Shown here piece after piece: positions 47,601 to 55,675 of a stretch of 64,000 nt of DNA. The position numbers were made by a program, and so were the translations under genes. Below the pieces are notes generated by a model. The model had not been told where the DNA came from. It saw only the letters and a list, made by a program, of their open reading frames with translations, and made no database searches. Origin of the DNA: Mariniflexile litorale (GTDB lineage: Bacteria > Bacteroidota > Bacteroidia > Flavobacteriales > Flavobacteriaceae); contig NZ_CP155618.1 in the NCBI RefSeq assembly GCF_031128465.2, positions 2,303,501 to 2,367,500 on the forward strand, in the 5' to 3' direction. Numbering within the stretch: position 1 is the first letter of the stretch; each line of letters starts with the position of its first letter.

Positions 47601-48220
47601 AAGAAAATGCGACTGTTTATGTGTTTGTTGATAGTAGTGTAAACCAAGTTTCATGGTTAGATGGCTATCAAAAAACTACGAACACTGTTACGAATTCAAA
47701 AGGAACACCATTCAACGTATTTCAAAAGAAAGTTAAAAAAGGCGAAAAGGTACTTTTTGAAAACCAAGATACAGGAAATATGTATTCCATTGTGGTTGTT
47801 CCAACATATTCAATGGAGGAACAAGACACCCGAACTATTCTGAAATTGGAAGCCGAAGAGGCTAAAATTAGTGGAGATGGCGTTGAAAAAGCATTTTTTA
47901 AGAAAAGTGATTATATAGAATTTACTAAAAATACCAAAAACAGTATTACTTTTACAGTAAATCCTGGGGTGGCAAATATTTATTTGTTGCGTTACCGATT
48001 TATGAATATGAATAAGTATCCAGTAAAAGTAAAACTCAAAATTGAAGACGCCAATGGCATCTTGCTTAGAAATGATGATATTGAGTTTCCAAATGCCGAC
48101 GAAAAGTGGCGTATTTTAAACACCACATCAGGAGGCTATATTAATGCGGGTACTTATAAAATTCAAATTGAATCGGATGATATGAAAGGATTGCGATTAG
48201 AATCATTTGAATTTCAATAA
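44696..48220 (+). CDS. GH2 glycosidase with malectin-like and C-terminal CBM6/35-like domains, lipoprotein
   Basis: An 1174-residue lipoprotein (lipobox NLTSC). GH2 domains in order: jelly-roll sugar-binding (about 30-210, VPHNWDQYYGYRR, WYQKTLRL, VWVNGKHVGEHKGG), Ig-like (210-310) and TIM barrel (320-620) with PSVVMWGLQNEST, where Glu437 is the likely acid/base, and LHTEGEFD, where Glu517 is a candidate nucleophile. The usual GNE is QNE here. Residues about 725-895 form a malectin-like domain (YRVNSGGSDYQD, VELYFTEPWYG, RVFDVAIN) and about 1048-1174 a CBM6/35-like module (LKLEAEEAKISGDG, AGTYKIQIES, LRLESFEF). GH2 members act on beta-galactosides, beta-glucuronides or alpha-L-arabinopyranosides, all possible in pectin. 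Confidence 0.85.
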   Translation: MKYIHYILIIFFINLTSCKSESQVNEVRKTVSLNSDWKTIVLDSLNESESDFVKNLNPDTDWENVSVPHNWDQYYGYRRMSHGNLHGTAWYQKTLRLDASNKEKQHFLFFEGVSSYATVWVNGKHVGEHKGGRTTFTLDITDAVSFEKENTIVVKAAHPAFIADLPWVCGGCSGEWGFSEGSQPMGISRPVSLIITDKVRIEPFGIHIWNDDKTSKEKAILHISTELKNYDNSSKNITIVNSLSDEDGNEVASIKTESVNVSGVKEIKQTLPEISNPKLWSPSSPYLYQLSTKVYEDGNLIDVLTTPYGIRWVSWPVAREGDDNRFFINDEPLFINGTCEYEHAIGKSHSFSDTEIKARVEQIKAAGYNSFREGHQPHNLKYQEHLDEEGILFWSQFSAHIWYDTPEFKDNFKRLLREWIKERRNNPSVVMWGLQNESTIPKAFAEECTQIIRELDPTSAKQRIVTTCNGGEGTDWNVIQNWSGTYGGDPYNYGEELTEQLLNGEYGAWRTADLHTEGEFDQKGELSENRFSQLMEIKVREAESVKDKIVGQYHWLLYSHENPGRTQNGEGYRDIDKVGPVNYKGIFTIWGEPLDAFYMYRANYVSNKTNPMVYIVSHSWANRWDAVGVKNGIDVYSNCDEVELFNDVNNESLGKLKNLGVIGEHFQWNHVDIKYNVLYAVGYVNGKAVTKDYIVLNNLPKAPHFEALVSDSNDILKPDSNYNYIYRVNSGGSDYQDAFGNTWLADVHKTDENTWGSLSWTDGFENLPAFYASQRSTNDPIAGTKDWGLFQNFRYGADKLSYEFPLPDGEYQVELYFTEPWYGTGGGMDCAEWRVFDVAINSKVVLKDLDIWSEVGHDTALKKVVNAKSENGTLKISFPNVAASQAVISAIAISTKNKEVKPAKSSSKNILDVSANVEFEMGSWLDNNSKQYKNSNNLFTKLPSEVYGADYLRFPNSTKTNISGSFTSKENATVYVFVDSSVNQVSWLDGYQKTTNTVTNSKGTPFNVFQKKVKKGEKVLFENQDTGNMYSIVVVPTYSMEEQDTRTILKLEAEEAKISGDGVEKAFFKKSDYIEFTKNTKNSITFTVNPGVANIYLLRYRFMNMNKYPVKVKLKIEDANGILLRNDDIEFPNADEKWRILNTTSGGYINAGTYKIQIESDDMKGLRLESFEFQ

Positions 48221-48319
48221 TATAAAAAATGAAACATCTAATTACTAGAATTTTGTATAGAAAATAAATGATAGTGTAGATGTTACATCCGACCATTAAA
48301 AAACAATAGATATTAACAG

Positions 48320-50755
48320 ATGAAAGAGTTATTAAAACGTTTTGCTTTATTGAGTAGTGTTTTTTGCTTATTTGTTGCCTGCAATTTTGAAGAAAACGAC
48401 ATTCGAATTGTTGAAGATTTTAATTTCGATTGGCGTTTTAATTTGGGAGAGAATCCTGGTGCTAGTAAATTAGAATTTCAAGATAAAGATTGGAGAAAAC
48501 TCAATTTACCACACGATTGGAGTATTGAAGGCGAATTTAGTGAAGAACATCCAACCAAACCAGAAGGTGGAGCTTTGCCCGCAGGAACAGCGTGGTATCG
48601 AAAAACGTTTACTATTCCAGAAGGATGGGTAGATAAATCAGTTTCTATTGAGTTTGATGGGGTTTACAGAAATAGTGAGGTTTGGATTAATGGACGTTAC
48701 TTAGGGAAACGACCTAATGGTTATATCTCGTTTGCTTACGATTTAACAGATCATTTAAACTATGGTGAACAAGAAAATGTGATTGCCGTTAAAGTTGATA
48801 ATTCTGAGCAACCAAATTCCAGATGGTACACCGGTTCTGGTATCTACAGGAATGTACGATTGGTAGCTTCTGAAAAATTACATGTTTCACATTGGGGAAC
48901 GTATGTTACAACCCCAGAAGTTACAGAAGAAAAAGCATTGGTTAATTATGAAGTAACCATCCAAAACAATTCAAGACTTATTAAAAAGTTTAAATTGGAA
49001 ACGAAGGTTTATGATGCCAATGATAGAGAGGTAGGAAAAGCAACAACCTTAGAAAAACTTTATCCTAAAAAAACATTAATTAAAGTATCAGATATAGAAC
49101 TTTCAAATCCGAAACTTTGGAGTTTAGGCGACCCACATATGTATCGCATTGTAACCAGAATTTACGAAGATTCTGAATTGGTAGATAATTACAGTACCCC
49201 TTTTGGTATTCGTTATTTTAATTTTGATGCTGAAAAAGGCTTTTCGCTTAACGGTGTTCCAACTAAGATTTTGGGTGTTTGTTTACATCATGATAATGGT
49301 GCTTTAGGTGCACTTGCCAATAAAGCTGCTATAGAAAGAAAGCTGAATATATTAAAAGACATGGGTGTAAATGCGATTCGTACAGCACACAATCCACCTT
49401 CGTTAGAGCTCTTAGAACTATGCGATCAAATGGGTATTATTGTTCAAGATGAAGCTTTTGATGTGTGGAAAAAGAAAAAAGTTAAATACGATTATAGTGT
49501 TGATTGGGACAAATGGCATAAAAAAGATTTAGAAGATTTAATAAAACGTGATAGAAACCACCCATCTGTCATGATGTGGAGTATTGGTAACGAAATTCGT
49601 GAGCAATTTGATAAAACGGGAATTGCAATTACCAAAGAACTGGTTGACATTGTTAAAAGTTTAGATGCTACCAGACCCGTTACTTGTGCCTTAACCGAAA
49701 ATGAGCCGAATAAAAATTTCATTTACAAATCGGGAGCCCTCGATTTATTAGGTTTTAATTATAAACACGAAGCCTACGAAGATTTTCCTGTAAGATTTAA
49801 AGGAGAAAAAATAATTGCTTCAGAAAATATGTCAGCTTTAGCAACTAGAGGCGAATACAGTATGCCTTCAGATAGTATACAAAGATGGCCATCAGCACAT
49901 AATGTGCCGTTCGATGGCAATGAAGATTTAACAGTTTCTGCCTTCGATCAAGTGTCTGCTTATTGGGGTTCAACCCACGAAGAAACATGGAAAGCAGTAA
50001 AGAAATTAGATTTTATTTCAGGCTTATTTGTTTGGACGGGTTTCGATTATTTAGGAGAGCCCATTCCGTATCCATATCCCGCACGCAGTTCGTATTTCGG
50101 TATTGTCGATTTAGCAGGTTTCCCGAAAGATGTATACTATATGTACCAAAGTGAGTGGACTAATAAACCTGTTTTACATGTGTTTCCACATTGGAATTGG
50201 GAAGAAGGTAAAGAAGTAGATATTTGGGCGTATTATAATAATGCCGATGAAGTAGAGCTCTTTTTAAATGGAGAATCATTGGGTTCTAAATCAAAACAAG
50301 ATGATGATTTACACCTGTGTTGGCAGGTTAACTTTCAGCCCGGAACCATTAAAGCCGTTTCTAGAAAAAACGGAAAAGTGGTTTTAGAAAAAGAGATTCA
50401 TACTGCAGCAGAAGCTTCTAAGATTGAATTAGTTCCTCATAAAGAAAATGTTATAAGAGATCGTTATGATTTGGTTTATGTGACGGTAAATATTTTAGAT
50501 TCTAATGGAAAATTTGTGCCTAAAGCAGATAATTTAATTCATTTTGAAGTTGAAGGGGGTGGTAAAATTGTTGGCGTAGATAATGGGTATCAAGCTAATT
50601 TATCTTCATTTAAAGCCAAAGAAATAAAAGCGTTTAATGGGAAGTGTTTGGTTATCATTCAATCGAACGGAAAGCATGATGATATTAAGTTAAGAGCATC
50701 AACCGATGATGGAGCTATGGAAGCGTCAATTGAAATTGAAACAGTAAACAATTAA
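48320..50755 (+). CDS. GH2 beta-galactosidase-like enzyme, lipoprotein
   Basis: An 811-residue lipoprotein (lipobox LFVAC). After the cysteine comes NFEEND, an acidic stretch that could favour export to the cell surface (inference). GH2 features are complete: FNFDWRFNLG, LPHDWSIEGEF, AWYRKTFTIP, GVYRNSEVWING, SRWYTGSGIYRNV, GVCLHHDNGALG, IRTAHNPPS, MWSIGNE with acid/base Glu425 and IIASENMSA with likely nucleophile Glu502. A DUF4982-like domain (about 590-660) and a C-terminal Ig-like domain follow, the standard layout of Bacteroidota beta-galactosidases. Beta-galactose or beta-glucuronate from pectic side chains is the probable target. Confidence 0.9.
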   Translation: MKELLKRFALLSSVFCLFVACNFEENDIRIVEDFNFDWRFNLGENPGASKLEFQDKDWRKLNLPHDWSIEGEFSEEHPTKPEGGALPAGTAWYRKTFTIPEGWVDKSVSIEFDGVYRNSEVWINGRYLGKRPNGYISFAYDLTDHLNYGEQENVIAVKVDNSEQPNSRWYTGSGIYRNVRLVASEKLHVSHWGTYVTTPEVTEEKALVNYEVTIQNNSRLIKKFKLETKVYDANDREVGKATTLEKLYPKKTLIKVSDIELSNPKLWSLGDPHMYRIVTRIYEDSELVDNYSTPFGIRYFNFDAEKGFSLNGVPTKILGVCLHHDNGALGALANKAAIERKLNILKDMGVNAIRTAHNPPSLELLELCDQMGIIVQDEAFDVWKKKKVKYDYSVDWDKWHKKDLEDLIKRDRNHPSVMMWSIGNEIREQFDKTGIAITKELVDIVKSLDATRPVTCALTENEPNKNFIYKSGALDLLGFNYKHEAYEDFPVRFKGEKIIASENMSALATRGEYSMPSDSIQRWPSAHNVPFDGNEDLTVSAFDQVSAYWGSTHEETWKAVKKLDFISGLFVWTGFDYLGEPIPYPYPARSSYFGIVDLAGFPKDVYYMYQSEWTNKPVLHVFPHWNWEEGKEVDIWAYYNNADEVELFLNGESLGSKSKQDDDLHLCWQVNFQPGTIKAVSRKNGKVVLEKEIHTAAEASKIELVPHKENVIRDRYDLVYVTVNILDSNGKFVPKADNLIHFEVEGGGKIVGVDNGYQANLSSFKAKEIKAFNGKCLVIIQSNGKHDDIKLRASTDDGAMEASIEIETVNN

Positions 50756-50766
50756 TAAAATAACAG

Positions 50767-51783
50767 ATGAAATATATTGTTTGTGAAGAACCAAACAAAT
50801 TTACTTTAAAGGAAAAGGAAAGTCCAATAAGAGAAGAAAACCAAGCACTTATAAAAGTACACAGAGTTGGTATTTGTGGTACCGATTTACACGCCTATTC
50901 TGGCAATCAGGCATTTTTTACGTATCCAAGAATATTAGGGCACGAATTAGCAGCCGAAATTCTTGAAATAGATGAAAACTCTCAAAACTTAAAAGTAGGA
51001 GACAAGGTAATTGTAATGCCTTATGTGAGTTGTGGTAGTTGTTTGGCATGCAGGCAAGGAAAAACAAATTGTTGCAGTAACATTCGGGTTTTAGGGGTAC
51101 ATGCCGATGGCGGTATGCAGGAAAATTTCGCCGTAAGAACCGATTTGTTAATTCCAGCAAACAATTTATCTTATGAAGAAATGGCTATTGTAGAACCTTT
51201 AGCTATTGGTGCACATGCTATTAGGAGAGCAAATGTACTTAAGGGTGAAAATGTTGTGGTTGTTGGTTGCGGACCCATTGGTATCGGATTAATGAAATTA
51301 GCACAAATTAAAGGCGCTGAGGTTATTGCTTTAGATGTTGACGAAGCCCGATTAGAGTTTGTGAAAAATGAAATAGGCGTAAAGCATGTGGTAAAAGTTT
51401 CAGAAACTGCTATTGAAGAAGTTTCCAAAATTACCAATGGCGATTTAGCCACAGCTGTTTTTGACTGCACAGGTAATAAACGTGCTTTAGAAGGCGGTAT
51501 TAGCTACATGTCACATGGTGGTAGATATGTTTTAGTTGGCTTGTCTAAAGGTGAATTGGTGTTTAGTCACCCAGCAATTCATGCTAAAGAATCCACTATT
51601 ATGTGTAGTAGAAACGCAACCCTGGAAGATTTTAATTTTGTAATCCAAAACCTTTATAAATTTCCAACAAAAGCCTTCGTTACGCATCAAGTTAATTTTA
51701 CCGAAATGATTGAAAATTTTGACTCGTGGTTAGATCCAAAAACCAAAGTTATTAAAGCGATGGTTAATTTTTCTAGATATTAA
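50767..51783 (+). CDS. Zinc-dependent medium-chain alcohol/sugar dehydrogenase
   Basis: A 338-residue cytoplasmic enzyme. The catalytic zinc set is Cys37 (GICGTD), His59 and Glu60 (LGHEL); the structural zinc has Cys89, Cys92, Cys95 and Cys103 (CGSCLACRQGKTNCC). The Rossmann motif is VVVVGCGPIGIG near residues 163-174, and a nearby acidic residue in ALDVDE suggests NAD preference. Relatives include sorbitol, threonine and galactonate-type dehydrogenases. It follows the last GH2 by 11 bases and precedes an SDR gene, so it probably oxidises a sugar or sugar acid released by this locus, such as L-fucose, L-galactose or an aldonate (inference). Confidence 0.8.
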   Translation: MKYIVCEEPNKFTLKEKESPIREENQALIKVHRVGICGTDLHAYSGNQAFFTYPRILGHELAAEILEIDENSQNLKVGDKVIVMPYVSCGSCLACRQGKTNCCSNIRVLGVHADGGMQENFAVRTDLLIPANNLSYEEMAIVEPLAIGAHAIRRANVLKGENVVVVGCGPIGIGLMKLAQIKGAEVIALDVDEARLEFVKNEIGVKHVVKVSETAIEEVSKITNGDLATAVFDCTGNKRALEGGISYMSHGGRYVLVGLSKGELVFSHPAIHAKESTIMCSRNATLEDFNFVIQNLYKFPTKAFVTHQVNFTEMIENFDSWLDPKTKVIKAMVNFSRY

Positions 51784-51873
51784 AAAATAATAATGAATTT
51801 TATTTCAAAATTAAGTATAAATGAATAAATATCATGAGTATCCATGTTTTTGAAATTTTTAATTATAAAATAG

Positions 51874-52665
51874 ATGGATTTACATTTAAAAGATAAGATA
51901 GTAGTAGTAACGGGTGCTGCAGGTATAAAAGGTAGTATTGGTGAAACGATAGTGCAAAGTTTAGCAAGCGAAGGAGCCATTCCTGTAATTGTTTGTCGTA
52001 ATGATCGAGGATTTGGTTACGAAAAAGAACTACAAGCCAAAGGTATTGATGCGCTTTTTGTAAAAACAGACTTAACCTTTCCAGAACAAATTGAAGCTGC
52101 TGTAAAAGTAATTATTGAAAAATACGGTCGAATAGATGTTTTAATTAATAATGTTGGTGTAAATGATGGAGCAGGTCTAGAGGCTTCTATAGAAGATTTT
52201 ATGTGGTCTTTAAAGCTCAATCTTGTTAGCTTTTTTGCCATGACAAAATATTGCTTACCATATATTAAAAAATCAAAAGGGAATATATTAAATATAGGTT
52301 CTAAAGTGAGTATGACTGGGCAAGGGGGTACTTCAGGTTATGCTGCATCAAAAGGAGGTGTGCTTGGTTTAACGAGAGAATGGGCGGTCGATTTAATTAA
52401 AGATAAAATTCGTGTAAATGCATTGATTATTTCAGAAAGTTGGACACCAGCCTATGAAACTTGGATTAAAACTTTAGAAAACGGCGAAGAAAAATTAAAA
52501 TCCATTGTCAAGAAAATTCCTTTAGAAAATAGAATGACAACACCCGAAGAAATAGCTGATGCTTGCTTGTTTACTATTTCAGAAAAGTCTTCTCATACTA
52601 CAGGTCAATATATTATTGTCGATGGTGGTTATGTGCATCTCGACAGATCGTTATTAACAGAATAG
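51874..52665 (+). CDS. SDR-family oxidoreductase, probable sugar dehydrogenase
   Basis: A 263-residue classical short-chain dehydrogenase without a signal peptide. The cofactor site is VTGAAGIKGSIG (a TGxxxGxG variant), followed by the NNVG motif, the catalytic Ser in NIGSKVSMTG, and YAASKGG with Tyr and Lys. The C-terminus ends in TGQYIIVDGGYVH as usual. Some flavobacterial SDRs of this type oxidise L-fucose or related L-sugars. It is the last gene of the degradation run and is followed by a regulatory gap with the first operator-like palindrome. Together with the zinc enzyme it suggests a non-phosphorylating oxidative branch, but the lactonase and dehydratase needed for such a pathway are not in the window. 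Confidence 0.78.
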   Translation: MDLHLKDKIVVVTGAAGIKGSIGETIVQSLASEGAIPVIVCRNDRGFGYEKELQAKGIDALFVKTDLTFPEQIEAAVKVIIEKYGRIDVLINNVGVNDGAGLEASIEDFMWSLKLNLVSFFAMTKYCLPYIKKSKGNILNIGSKVSMTGQGGTSGYAASKGGVLGLTREWAVDLIKDKIRVNALIISESWTPAYETWIKTLENGEEKLKSIVKKIPLENRMTTPEEIADACLFTISEKSSHTTGQYIIVDGGYVHLDRSLLTE

Positions 52666-52728
52666 TTTTTAAGTTAAATATACTTTTTCTTGATCGTTTT
52701 AGCTATGAGATATATTGTTATGTTTAAA

Positions 52729-52753
52729 AATAAGTGTTTATCAAACACTTATT
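52729..52753. promoter_or_regulatory. Operator-like perfect inverted repeat upstream of transketolase (AraR site candidate)
   Basis: AATAAGTGTTT, spacer ATC, AAACACTTATT: an 11-bp perfect inverted repeat. Its core AAGTGTTT-N3-AAACACTT is repeated exactly at 56397-56415. It ends 12 bases before a TATATTTG -7 box (52766-52773), so a bound protein would cover the -33 region. There is no T-run after it, which argues against a terminator. Confidence 0.7.
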
Positions 52754-52764
52754 AAATAATTATT

Positions 52765-52782
52765 ATATATTTGCAAATATAT
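52765..52782 (+). promoter_or_regulatory. 18-bp palindrome containing a TATATTTG -7 box
   Basis: ATATATTTGCAAATATAT is a perfect palindrome and contains TATATTTG at 52766-52773, a full match to the Bacteroidota -7 consensus TAnnTTTG. No clear TTG is seen about 20 bases upstream, where the operator lies. This would give a leader of about 145 bases before the transketolase ATG. Confidence 0.5.
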
Positions 52783-52845
52783 GTGTCTCATATATTTAAT
52801 GTATATATATCTGTATTTGATAATAGGGTTTAGATAAAAAATTTT

Positions 52846-52853
52846 TAATTTTG
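52846..52853 (+). promoter_or_regulatory. Second -7-like box TAATTTTG before transketolase
   Basis: TAATTTTG also matches TAnnTTTG and lies 71 bases before the transketolase ATG. The nearest TTG (52817-52819) is 26 bases upstream, longer than the usual 19-21, so this is a weaker promoter candidate. Confidence 0.35.
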
Positions 52854-52924
52854 CACATCGATTTTAAAAAACATATTGAATAACTAAATCAAAGTACAGG
52901 CAATTAAAATTAACCACAATTAAA

Positions 52925-54967
52925 ATGAACAAAAAATTAGATCAACAAGCAGCAGATAATATTAGAGCATTAGCTGTAGCAATGGTAGAAAAGGCGAATT
53001 CAGGACACCCAGGTGGTCCTATGGGTGGTGCGGATTTCATGCACATTTTATACTCTGAGTTCTTTAATTTCGATCCAACAGATATGGAGTGGGCTTTTAG
53101 AGATCGCTTTTTTATGGATGCTGGCCATTTGTCTACATTAATGTATGCGCAGTATTATCTTTTAGGAAATTATGAGAAAAATGATGTTGCTAATTTTAGA
53201 CAATGGGGTTCAATTACGCCTGGACACCCAGAAGTAGATGTTAAAAGAGGTATTGAAAATACATCGGGTCCATTAGGTCAAGGTCATACAATGGGTATTG
53301 GTGCTGCTATAGGTGCTAAATTTTTACAAGCCCGATTTGGAGAGTGGATGAACCATAAAATATATGGTTTTATTTCTGATGGAGGTGTTCAAGAAGAAAT
53401 TTCACAAGGAGCAGGTAGAATCGCAGGACATTTAGGACTAAGTAATTTCATTATGTTTTTTGATTCGAATGATATTCAATTATCTACGGCTACCGATGAG
53501 GTAACTACAGAAGATACCGCCATGAAATACGAAGCATGGGGTTGGAAAGTAGTCACTATAGATGGGCATAATCACGATGAAATAAGAAAAGCTTTAACCG
53601 ATGCAAATAACGAAACAGAAAGGCCAACCCTAATAATTGGTAAAACCATAATGGGTAAAGGTGCTGTTGCTGCCGATGGTAGTATGTTTGAAGGGCATTG
53701 TGAGTTACACGGTCAGCCAATTGGTCATACAGGTGCAGATTATGCAAAAACCTTATTAAACTTAGGTGCGAATCCAGAAAGCCCGTTTGATATTTTTAAT
53801 GATGTTAAAGCCTTTTACAAAGATATTTTAAAAGAAAAAACAGCAAAAGCCGCTGAAAAGAAAGCGGTAATTGCAACTTGGAGAGCATCTAATAAAGCAC
53901 TTGCAGATAAATTAGATTTCTTCTTATCTGGTGAATTACCAGAATTAGATTTCGAATCGATTGAGCATAAAGCAGGATTAGCTTCTAGAGCAGCTTCATC
54001 GGGAGTATTAGGATATTTAGCTGGAAAAGTAGAAAACATGATTGTGTCTTCTGCCGATTTATCTAACAGCGATAAAACAGATGGTTTCTTAAAGAAAACA
54101 CATGCGCTTAAAAAAGGTGATTTCACAGGGTCATTTTTACAAGCAGGTGTTGCCGAATTAACTATGGCATGCATTGCAAATGGATTAGCATTACACGGAG
54201 GCATTATACCGGTAGTAGCAACATTTTTTGTGTTTTCAGATTATATGAAACCCGCTATTCGTTTAAGTGGTATTCAGGAATTAGGAGTGAAGTTTGTTTG
54301 GACGCATGATGCCTTTAGAGTAGGAGAAGATGGGCCAACACACCAACCAGTTGAACAAGAAGCTCAAATACGTTTATTAGAAAAGTTGAAAAATCATAGC
54401 GGTAAACCAAGTTTCTTGGCACTAAGACCTGCAGATTCTGCAGAAACAAGTGTCGCTTGGAAAATGGCTTTGGAAAATAAAGATACGCCAACAGGTTTGA
54501 TATTGTCTAGACAAAATATTAAAGATATTCCAGCAATTGGTACATCAAGGTATCAAGAAGCATTAGCGGCCGAAAAGGGGGGGTATTTAGTGAAAGAAGT
54601 TGAAAATCCAGATGTTGTTTTAATAGCTAACGGATCGGAAGTAGCAACATTATTTGCAGCTGCTGAAATTTTAGAATCTCAAAATGGATTGAAAGTGAAT
54701 ATAGCCTCTATCATTTCAGAAGGATTATTTAGATTGCAATCTAAAGATTATCAAAATTCAATAATTCCTAAAAACAAACCATTGTTTGGTTTAACGGCAG
54801 GATTACCAGTAAATTTAGAAGGACTTGTAGGTGATAATGGAAAAGTGTTCGGATTAGATCATTTCGGATATTCCGCACCAGCTAATGTATTAGACGATAA
54901 ATTCGGATTTACAGGTGAAAAGGTAAGCAAAGAAGTATTAGAATATTTAAAAACACAACAAAACTAA
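52925..54967 (+). CDS. tkt: Transketolase
   Basis: A 680-residue full-length transketolase. The thiamine-diphosphate region has NSGHPGGPMGGAD near residue 25, TSGPLGQGHTMGIGAAIG, and SDGGVQEE at the metal/TPP site; the pyrimidine domain has THDAFRVGEDGPTHQPVEQ with the catalytic Glu468. It interconverts pentose, triose and hexose phosphates in the non-oxidative pentose phosphate pathway in the cytoplasm. Its position at the head of the arabinose module suggests a substrate-induced copy that handles xylulose-5-phosphate from AraABD. The transaldolase gene follows 11 bases later. Whether a second housekeeping copy exists elsewhere cannot be seen. Confidence 0.95.
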   Translation: MNKKLDQQAADNIRALAVAMVEKANSGHPGGPMGGADFMHILYSEFFNFDPTDMEWAFRDRFFMDAGHLSTLMYAQYYLLGNYEKNDVANFRQWGSITPGHPEVDVKRGIENTSGPLGQGHTMGIGAAIGAKFLQARFGEWMNHKIYGFISDGGVQEEISQGAGRIAGHLGLSNFIMFFDSNDIQLSTATDEVTTEDTAMKYEAWGWKVVTIDGHNHDEIRKALTDANNETERPTLIIGKTIMGKGAVAADGSMFEGHCELHGQPIGHTGADYAKTLLNLGANPESPFDIFNDVKAFYKDILKEKTAKAAEKKAVIATWRASNKALADKLDFFLSGELPELDFESIEHKAGLASRAASSGVLGYLAGKVENMIVSSADLSNSDKTDGFLKKTHALKKGDFTGSFLQAGVAELTMACIANGLALHGGIIPVVATFFVFSDYMKPAIRLSGIQELGVKFVWTHDAFRVGEDGPTHQPVEQEAQIRLLEKLKNHSGKPSFLALRPADSAETSVAWKMALENKDTPTGLILSRQNIKDIPAIGTSRYQEALAAEKGGYLVKEVENPDVVLIANGSEVATLFAAAEILESQNGLKVNIASIISEGLFRLQSKDYQNSIIPKNKPLFGLTAGLPVNLEGLVGDNGKVFGLDHFGYSAPANVLDDKFGFTGEKVSKEVLEYLKTQQN

Positions 54968-54978
54968 AATTATAAAAG

Positions 54979-55635
54979 ATGAAATTTTTTATTGATACAG
55001 CAAATTTAAACGATATAGCCGAAGCACAAGCTTTAGGTGTTCTAGATGGCGTTACTACAAACCCATCGTTAATGGCTAAAGAAGGTATTACAGGAGCTGA
55101 AAATATTTTAGCTCACTACAAAAAAATATGTGATTTAGTAGAAGGTGATGTAAGCGCCGAAGTAATCTCTACCGATTTTGAAGGGATGGTAAAAGAAGGT
55201 GAAGCTTTGGCTGCACTTCATCCACAAATCGTGGTAAAATTACCCGTTATTGCCGATGGTATTAAAGCTTGTAAGTACTTTTCAGATAAAGGTATTAGAA
55301 CGAATGTTACTTTAGTGTTTTCAGCTGGTCAAGCTTTATTGGCAGCTAAAGCAGGTGCTACGTACGTGTCTCCATTTATTGGTCGTTTAGATGATATTTC
55401 TACAGATGGTTTAAATCTAATCTCAGAAATTAGACTTATTTACGATAACTACGGTTTCCAAACTCAAATTTTAGCAGCTTCTGTACGCCATACAATGCAC
55501 GTTATAGATTGTGCTAAGTTAGGCTCAGATGTTATGACGGGTCCGTTATCAGCTATTAAAGGTTTATTAAAACACCCTTTAACCGATAGTGGTTTAGCTC
55601 AGTTTTTATTAGATTATCAAAAAGGAAATAAATAA
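54979..55635 (+). CDS. tal: Transaldolase of the small TalC/FSA-like family
   Basis: A 218-residue aldolase barrel with MKFFIDTANLNDI, GVTTNPSLMAKEG and the Schiff-base Lys87 in IVVKLPV. In E. coli fructose-6-phosphate aldolase the active site has Gln59 and Tyr131; at the matching places here are Glu61 (SAEV) and Phe133 (SPFIGRLDD), the pattern of true transaldolases in this family. The call is therefore transaldolase rather than fructose-6-phosphate aldolase. It works with the adjacent transketolase to turn pentose phosphates into fructose-6-phosphate and glyceraldehyde-3-phosphate. Confidence 0.9.
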   Translation: MKFFIDTANLNDIAEAQALGVLDGVTTNPSLMAKEGITGAENILAHYKKICDLVEGDVSAEVISTDFEGMVKEGEALAALHPQIVVKLPVIADGIKACKYFSDKGIRTNVTLVFSAGQALLAAKAGATYVSPFIGRLDDISTDGLNLISEIRLIYDNYGFQTQILAASVRHTMHVIDCAKLGSDVMTGPLSAIKGLLKHPLTDSGLAQFLLDYQKGNK

Positions 55636-55675
55636 TTAAAATATATACCTGTAAGTTTATTGTATTGATAATAAT

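Noticed and set aside
15736-50755. Type IX secretion C-terminal sorting domains on the enzymes
   Set aside because: None of the C-termini show the usual sorting-domain pattern; the proteins end in catalytic, Ig-like, CBM-like or calcium-loop segments.
52729-52753. Reading the palindrome as a terminator of the degradation run
   Set aside because: The stem is strong but no T-run follows, and an identical core recurs before araB at the same distance from a -7-like box; an operator explains both.
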